Assembly: GCA_017481325.1 (NCBI GenBank) | Contig: JAFUPG010000047.1 | Coordinates: 1-9,739, forward strand | DNA from: Oscillospiraceae bacterium | GTDB lineage: Bacteria; Bacillota_A; Clostridia; Oscillospirales; Oscillospiraceae | Length of the DNA stretch: 9,739 bases | Direction: 5' to 3' | Shown: piece after piece, positions 6,528 to 9,739 of the stretch | Layout: each line of letters starts with the position of its first letter | Position numbering within the stretch: position 1 is the stretch's first letter | Made by a program: the position numbers and the translations under genes | The notes under the pieces: generated by a model | What the model saw: the letters and a program-made list of their open reading frames with translations, nothing else | What the model was told of the DNA's origin: nothing | Database searches by the model: none

Positions 6528-6558
6528 AAAGACCTCCGGAACCCCGGAGGTCTTTTTT
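6528..6558 (+). terminator. Intrinsic terminator of pta
   Basis: AAAGACCTCCGG (6528-6539), an AACC loop and CCGGAGGTCTTT (6544-6555) form a perfect 12-bp stem that ends in a run of six T. It begins 13 nt after the pta stop codon. Confidence 0.92.
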
Positions 6559-6589
6559 GAGGACGATTTGCTGTAAAGGGAAATTTGCG

Positions 6590-6607
6590 GCAGCATCTTA
6601 ATGCTGC
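6590..6607. repeat. Short perfect hairpin abutting the palindromic element
   Basis: GCAGCAT (6590-6596) and ATGCTGC (6601-6607) are a perfect 7-bp inverted repeat around CTTA. It has no T-run and lies directly against the left arm of the MITE-like element. It may be a further unit of that element or part of its target. Confidence 0.55.
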
Positions 6608-6723
6608 GAACTAATAACAAATAGCTAATAGCTAAGAACTGAGGTGTGCCTCCGGCATGGATTTTCATTCATCGGCGGAGCCGATACCTCAGTTATTCAC
6701 TATTCGTCGTTAGTTATTAGTTC
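6608..6723. repeat. MITE-like imperfect palindrome with internal hairpins
   Basis: AACTAATAAC (6609-6618) and GTTATTAGTT (6713-6722) are perfect terminal inverted repeats, plus one outer G-C pair. Further in, the arms align without gaps through an 18-bp diverged part to a perfect inner 9-bp block (AACTGAGGT against ACCTCAGTT). Between the arms are two small hairpins, TGCC-TCC-GGCA (6647-6657) and ATCGGC-GGA-GCCGAT (6671-6685), flanking ATGGATTTTCATTC-like DNA. No coding frame exists. The architecture is that of a non-autonomous, hairpin-rich repeat. It sits between the convergent ends of pta and the glycosyltransferase gene. Confidence 0.75.
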
Positions 6724-6752
6724 CTAAGAGAATTTACCGTTTACGGAAGGCT

Positions 6753-7676
6753 TTACTTCGACTCCTTGCCGCAGGTGTCGGAGATGATATAACGGGGACG
6801 ATCTTTGATCTCCTCGTAGATATTGCCTACGTAGTAGCCGATGATGCCCAGGCTGATCATGATCAGGCTGCCGATGAAGAGCAGCAGGATGATCACCGTA
6901 GTAAAGCCGCCCAGAGCCGTACCCATAAACTTCTGCACCAGAGCGATAATGCCCATGACCAGCGACACGACCAGGCAGAGAATGCCCATGACCGTCACCA
7001 GATGCAGAGGCCAGGCGGTGAAGGCGGTGATATTGCTGACGGCGTACTTCATCAGGGACCAGGTGGACCACTTGGACTCTCCGGCCGTCCGCTCCCGGAC
7101 TTCATAGGTGACCTCGGCGGTGGTGAAGCCCACCCAGCCGGACAGGGCACGGAAGAAAGCACGCTTCTCCCGCATGGTGAGGATCACGTCCACAGCCTTG
7201 CGATCCAGCAGCTTAAAGTCCGAGGCACGGGACATATCCACTCCCGTGGCCTTACTGATGAGCTTATAGAAGGTCTTGGCAGAGACTTTATGCAGAAAGC
7301 TCTCCTTGCCACGGTCGGACTTCACGCCCTCGATGACCTGCACACCCTGCTCCCACAGGCGGTACATCTCCACCAGCTTCTCCGGCGGATGCTGCAGATC
7401 GCAGTCGATGACCGCAACGCAGTCCCCCTTGGATTGGGCAAGGCCGGCAAAAATTGCCGCCTCCTTGCCGAAGTTTCTGGAAAAATGCACACCTCGAACG
7501 GTCAGATACTCCTGACCGGCCTCCTGTATTTTCGCCCATGTGGCATCCTTGGAGCCGTCATCCACAAAAATCAGCTCAAAGGGAATCTCCGCTCGGGTCA
7601 GAATCCGTCCGATCTCCTTGGCAGCCACGGGAACCATTTCCTGTTCATTATAAGAAGGGATCACAACACTGAGCAT
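6753..7676 (-). CDS. Family 2 glycosyltransferase, polyprenyl-phosphate sugar transferase type
   Basis: This 307-residue enzyme has a GT2 (GT-A fold) domain followed by two membrane helices. The likely role is transfer of a hexose or similar sugar from a nucleotide sugar to undecaprenyl phosphate at the inner face of the membrane, as in GtrB/CsbB/dolichol-phosphate-mannose-synthase-like proteins. Visible marks are SVVIPSYNE, IFVDDGS (D39-D40), the DXD metal motif DCDLQHPP (D91, D93), and transmembrane segments about 224-247 and 258-283 ending in GYYVGNIYEEIKDRPRYI. The start at 7676 is preferred over 7694. The promoter start point near 7704 leaves only about 10 nt before 7694, while GGGGG precedes 7676 at a good distance. 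The exact sugar and the flippase partner are not visible nearby. Confidence 0.88.
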   Translation of the reverse strand: MLSVVIPSYNEQEMVPVAAKEIGRILTRAEIPFELIFVDDGSKDATWAKIQEAGQEYLTVRGVHFSRNFGKEAAIFAGLAQSKGDCVAVIDCDLQHPPEKLVEMYRLWEQGVQVIEGVKSDRGKESFLHKVSAKTFYKLISKATGVDMSRASDFKLLDRKAVDVILTMREKRAFFRALSGWVGFTTAEVTYEVRERTAGESKWSTWSLMKYAVSNITAFTAWPLHLVTVMGILCLVVSLVMGIIALVQKFMGTALGGFTTVIILLLFIGSLIMISLGIIGYYVGNIYEEIKDRPRYIISDTCGKESK

Positions 7677-7710
7677 TTTTTCGCCCCCATTCATTACTGG
7701 TCTTTTCTTT

Positions 7711-7738
7711 ATTTTAACCCATTTTTTGCTTTTGTCAA
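7711..7738 (-). promoter_or_regulatory. Promoter of the glycosyltransferase gene
   Basis: On the minus strand a perfect TTGACA (7738-7733), a 16-bp spacer and TAAAAT (7716-7711) point toward the glycosyltransferase. The expected transcript start is near 7704. It lies back-to-back with the asparaginase promoter, with 7 bp between the two -35 boxes. Confidence 0.65.
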
Positions 7739-7745
7739 TCCGTCA

Positions 7746-7774
7746 TTGCTGTTATTGATAATTTGTGGTATACT
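7746..7774 (+). promoter_or_regulatory. Promoter of the asparaginase-DUF2284 operon
   Basis: TTGCTG (7746-7751), 17 bp and TATACT (7769-7774) preceded by TGG (extended -10) form a plausible promoter. The leader to the ATG at 7808 is about 27 nt and carries AAAGGAG. The TTGATA at 7755 is only 8 bp from the -10 and was not used. Confidence 0.55.
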
Positions 7775-7807
7775 AATCTTTGAATGAACAAAGGAGCGTG
7801 GTTTTTT

Positions 7808-8812
7808 ATGAAAAAAGTACTGATGCTGGGTACCGGCGGCACCATCGCCTCGGATATTACGGGGAACTGTCTTGCGCCGAAGCTGACCACAGAAGAGCTT
7901 CTGGCAGGTGTGCCGGAGGTTTCGGAGCTGTGCAAGGTCACCTGTAAGCAGCTGTTTTCCATTGACTCCACCAATCTGACTCCCTCCCATTGGCTGCTGA
8001 TCGCCGATGCCATTCGGGAGAATTTCAGCAAATACGACGGCTTTGTCATCTGCCACGGCACTGACACCATGGCCTACACCGCCGCTGCTCTGAGCTATCT
8101 GGTGCAGTACTCCCCCAAACCCATTGTCCTCACCGGCGCTCAGAAACCCATGGTCTTTGAGAACACCGACTCCAAAACCAATCTGGCCGATGCCTTCCGT
8201 GTGGCGGCCTCGAATCTCTGCGGCGTGATGATCGTGTTTAACGGCCGTGTGATTTTGGGCACCCGTGCCCGCAAGACCCATACCACCAGCCTCCAGGCCT
8301 TCTCCAGCATCAACTATCCCTCTTTGGCAGTGCTGCAGAACGGCTTTTTGATGGAATATATCCGTCCCACTGCCCTGCCAGCCCCCATTTTCTACAACAA
8401 GCTCAACCAGAAGGTGGGGCTCATGAAGATGATCCCCGGGGCGGACTGCGGCCTGCTGTCCTACCTGCTGGAGCACAACGATGCGGTGATCATCGAGAGC
8501 TACGGCGTGGGCGGCCTGCCCTCCTATCAGGGCAGCGGCTTTTTTGACGTGATCCGCTCTGCAGTGGAGCAGGGCAAGACCATTGTCATGACCACCCAGG
8601 TGCAAAACGAGGGCAGCAATCTGGCGGTTTACGATGTGGGCTTCCACCTGAAGAACGACCTGCAGCTGCTGGAGGCATACGACATGACCACAGAGGCCGC
8701 TGTGGCAAAGCTCATGTGGATTCTGGGTCAGACCAACGATCCTAAGGAAATTCGCCGCCTGTTCTGTACGCCGGTCTCCCACGACCTGCTGTATCTGAAG
8801 GAGGAAGGCTGA
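7808..8812 (+). CDS. ansA: L-asparaginase, type I (cytosolic)
   Basis: This 334-residue enzyme hydrolyses asparagine to aspartate and ammonia. It has no signal peptide, so it should act in the cytosol. The two Thr-Lys-Asp catalytic sets of the family are recognisable: T12 in GTGGTIAS, the DSTN substrate loop (53-56), T85-D86 in HGTDTM, and K156 in RARKTH. The small C-terminal domain contains YGVGGLPSYQG and the family's late TTQVQNEGSNLAVYDVG block. The start at 7808 (MKKVLMLGTGG) is favoured by AAAGGAG about 11 nt upstream. The in-frame ATG at 7784 has no ribosome binding site and precedes the usual family start. The stop overlaps the start of the DUF2284 gene by one base, so the two are an operon. 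Confidence 0.93.
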   Translation: MKKVLMLGTGGTIASDITGNCLAPKLTTEELLAGVPEVSELCKVTCKQLFSIDSTNLTPSHWLLIADAIRENFSKYDGFVICHGTDTMAYTAAALSYLVQYSPKPIVLTGAQKPMVFENTDSKTNLADAFRVAASNLCGVMIVFNGRVILGTRARKTHTTSLQAFSSINYPSLAVLQNGFLMEYIRPTALPAPIFYNKLNQKVGLMKMIPGADCGLLSYLLEHNDAVIIESYGVGGLPSYQGSGFFDVIRSAVEQGKTIVMTTQVQNEGSNLAVYDVGFHLKNDLQLLEAYDMTTEAAVAKLMWILGQTNDPKEIRRLFCTPVSHDLLYLKEEG

Positions 8813-9345
8813 TGGATCGGGCACTGTTAGAGGCGCAATTGGCAGAGCTGCCCGTTGCGCAATACGAATTTTTCGACACGGCGGAGCTGGAATTTTCCCA
8901 GCGCATCCGTCTGGTCTGCGAAATGGAGTGTCCCCGTTACGGCAAGACCTGGGCCTGTCCCCCGGGAGTGGGCAGCGTGGAGGAGTGCAGGGCACGCTGC
9001 CTCAGCTATCCCCAGGGGCTGCTGATCTCCAGCCTGACGGAGGTTTCGGACATTGCGGATATCGACGCCTGCCTTGCTACCCGTAGCGCCCACGAAGCCC
9101 TGACCCATGAGGTCATAGATCTGATGAAGGCACAGGGCTTGGAGGTCTACGGTCTTTCCACAGAGTCCTGCGCCCTGTGCGAAAATTGCAGCTATCCCCA
9201 GGGGCCTTGCCGCCATAAGGACAAGATGCTCCCCTGTGTGGAGAGCCACGGCATCATCGTCACCGCCCTGGCGGAGCAGTACGGTGTGGTTTATGACTAC
9301 GGCGGCAATATCGTCACCTGGTTTTCCCTGCTGCTGTACCGCTGA
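8812..9345 (+). CDS. DUF2284-type cysteine-rich metal-binding protein
   Basis: This 177-residue cytosolic protein matches the DUF2284 (COG5423) pattern of 'predicted metal-binding' proteins, whose function is not established. Eleven cysteines are present: C36, C40, C49, C59, C63 and C87 in the N-terminal half (CEMECPRYGKTWACPPG), and C120-x2-C123-x2-C126-x6-C133 plus C142 in the C-terminal half (SCALCENCSYPQGPCRHKDK). The second group is spaced like a 4Fe-4S cluster site, so an electron-transfer or Fe-S role is a reasonable inference. AAGGAGG lies 7 nt before the ATG at 8812, inside the end of the asparaginase gene. Coupling to asparaginase suggests shared expression, but no link in chemistry is evident. 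Confidence 0.85.
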   Translation: MDRALLEAQLAELPVAQYEFFDTAELEFSQRIRLVCEMECPRYGKTWACPPGVGSVEECRARCLSYPQGLLISSLTEVSDIADIDACLATRSAHEALTHEVIDLMKAQGLEVYGLSTESCALCENCSYPQGPCRHKDKMLPCVESHGIIVTALAEQYGVVYDYGGNIVTWFSLLLYR

Positions 9346-9359
9346 GGAAATACATAGTT

Positions 9360-9565
9360 GCCCTGACGGGCATGGTTTGGGGCTGCGCCATGAATTGCAG
9401 CTGATGGCTACATGAATTGCGGCGAACGCCGCATGATTTACCCTGTCGGGTATGAATTGCCTTCGGCATGATTTACGGCTTGTACCGCAGGATCGGGCAA
9501 TTCAATTCATGGAGCTGGAACTCATGCTGCAAAGCAGCGATTCATGACCTGAAGGATCAATTCAT
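9360..9565. repeat. Two converging arrays of ~20-bp hairpin units with ATGAATT linkers
   Basis: On the plus strand, ATGA(A/T)TT-type linkers begin at 9390, 9412, 9433, 9452 and 9468, each preceded by a small hairpin: GGC-TGC-GCC, AGC-TGATG-GCT, GCGGC-GAAC-GCCGC, ACCC-TGTC-GGGT and GCC-TTC-GGC. GCCC-TGAC-GGGC (9360-9371) precedes them. From the right, the same linker reads on the minus strand from 9565, 9545, 9525 and 9510, with hairpins such as GCTGC-AAA-GCAGC (9526-9538). The two halves face each other around about 9478-9502. Stems differ in sequence but keep pairing. No coding frame and no CRISPR-like constant repeat are present. Confidence 0.75.
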
Positions 9566-9627
9566 CAAAGCCTGTCAAACAGAAATTTAGGCTATCGGTT
9601 TTAAGCAGCTGACCACAAAATATGGTG
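9566..9627. other. Flank between hairpin array and transposase stop; probable IS end
   Basis: These 62 bp probably contain the 3' end of the IS1595-type element. A candidate tip is the block TAGGCTATCGGTTTTAAGC near 9588-9606, but the other end is not in the window. Neither the terminal repeat nor the target duplication can be confirmed. No other feature was seen. Confidence 0.3.
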
Positions 9628-9739
9628 TTATTGTGCGATGGCAATTAAAAGGCGGTCGAAGATTGCACCGCCAAAAGAGCGGCGGTTGAAGCGGTAGCAA
9701 TACTCGCTCAGATACATTTGCAGGTGCTTGGTGCTGGTG
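9628..9739 (-). CDS. IS1595-family (ISXO2-like) transposase, C-terminal fragment
   Basis: On the minus strand an open frame enters from the window edge and ends at TAA (9628-9630). Its last 36 residues read TSTKHLQMYLSEYCYRFNRR then SFGGAIFDRLLIAIAQ. 'KHLQ-x-YL-x-E-(F/Y)-x-(F/Y)-RFNRR' followed by 'FDRLL' is the C-terminal signature of ISXO2-like DDE transposases of the IS1595 family, which move DNA by cut-and-paste. The catalytic core lies outside the window, so whether the element is intact is unknown. It converges on the DUF2284 gene across the hairpin array. Confidence 0.82.
   Translation of the reverse strand, partial: TSTKHLQMYLSEYCYRFNRRSFGGAIFDRLLIAIAQ

Noticed and set aside
7709..8995. 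428-codon minus-strand frame opposite asparaginase
   Set aside because: It is a shadow of the asparaginase and DUF2284 genes, and it runs over their promoter region.
9360..9565. CRISPR array
   Set aside because: The constant part is only 7-10 bp, the variable parts are self-complementary rather than spacer-like, and the two halves point in opposite directions. No cas gene is present.
9360..9565. Integron attC sites
   Set aside because: There are no paired R-box core sites, no cassette frames between units and no integrase gene in the window.

Overview
This is about 9.7 kb of chromosome from a GC-rich, spore-forming Firmicute of class Clostridia. It is most likely a gut Oscillospiraceae/Ruminococcaceae-type bacterium, although the exact taxon cannot be fixed from the sequence. 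The evidence is a SpoIID-type sporulation protein, a TEP-rich Gram-positive lipoprotein, AGGAGG ribosome binding sites, sigma-A-like promoters, a clostridial Si-citrate synthase and a Pta with strongly biased codons. Most genes are housekeeping. The novelty lies in the mobile and repeat DNA at both edges and in the gaps.

Layout, left to right. (1) 1-141: the 5' end of an IS3-family element on the minus strand. It holds the first 23 codons of OrfA and an outer end that forms a large foldback over the orfA ribosome binding site. (2) 163-1509 minus: Si-type citrate synthase with its own promoter. Its 3' end runs into the IS with no visible terminator. (3) 1599-2543 plus: SpoIID/LytB-type peptidoglycan lytic transglycosylase. 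(4) A shared bidirectional terminator, then 2641-3684 minus: a lipoprotein of unknown function. (5) A 465-bp gap with two outward promoters and an orphan terminator-like hairpin. (6) 4156-6514 plus: CBS-pair protein, RluA-family pseudouridine synthase and phosphate acetyltransferase. The first two overlap by 4 bp, and pta also has a promoter overlapping the end of the pseudouridine synthase gene. (7) 6590-6723: a MITE-like palindrome. (8) 6753-7676 minus: polyprenyl-phosphate glycosyltransferase, divergent from (9) 7808-9345 plus: type I L-asparaginase coupled to a cysteine-rich DUF2284 protein. (10) 9360-9565: two converging arrays of short hairpins separated by ATGAATT-type linkers. (11) 9628-9739 minus: the C-terminus of an IS1595-family (ISXO2-like) transposase running off the window.

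Metabolically, citrate synthase draws on acetyl-CoA and Pta interconverts acetyl-CoA and acetyl-phosphate. Asparaginase feeds aspartate and ammonia into the same central pools. No ackA follows pta here.

The points most worth a second look are three. The first is the foldback and TATAAT arrangement at the IS3 tip, which looks designed to silence read-through while allowing expression from an IS circle junction. The second is the hairpin array at 9.4 kb, where stem sequences differ from unit to unit but complementarity is kept. The third is the smaller palindrome at 6.6 kb, which appears to follow the same unit rule. I did not find a convincing new defence, secretion or biosynthetic system.
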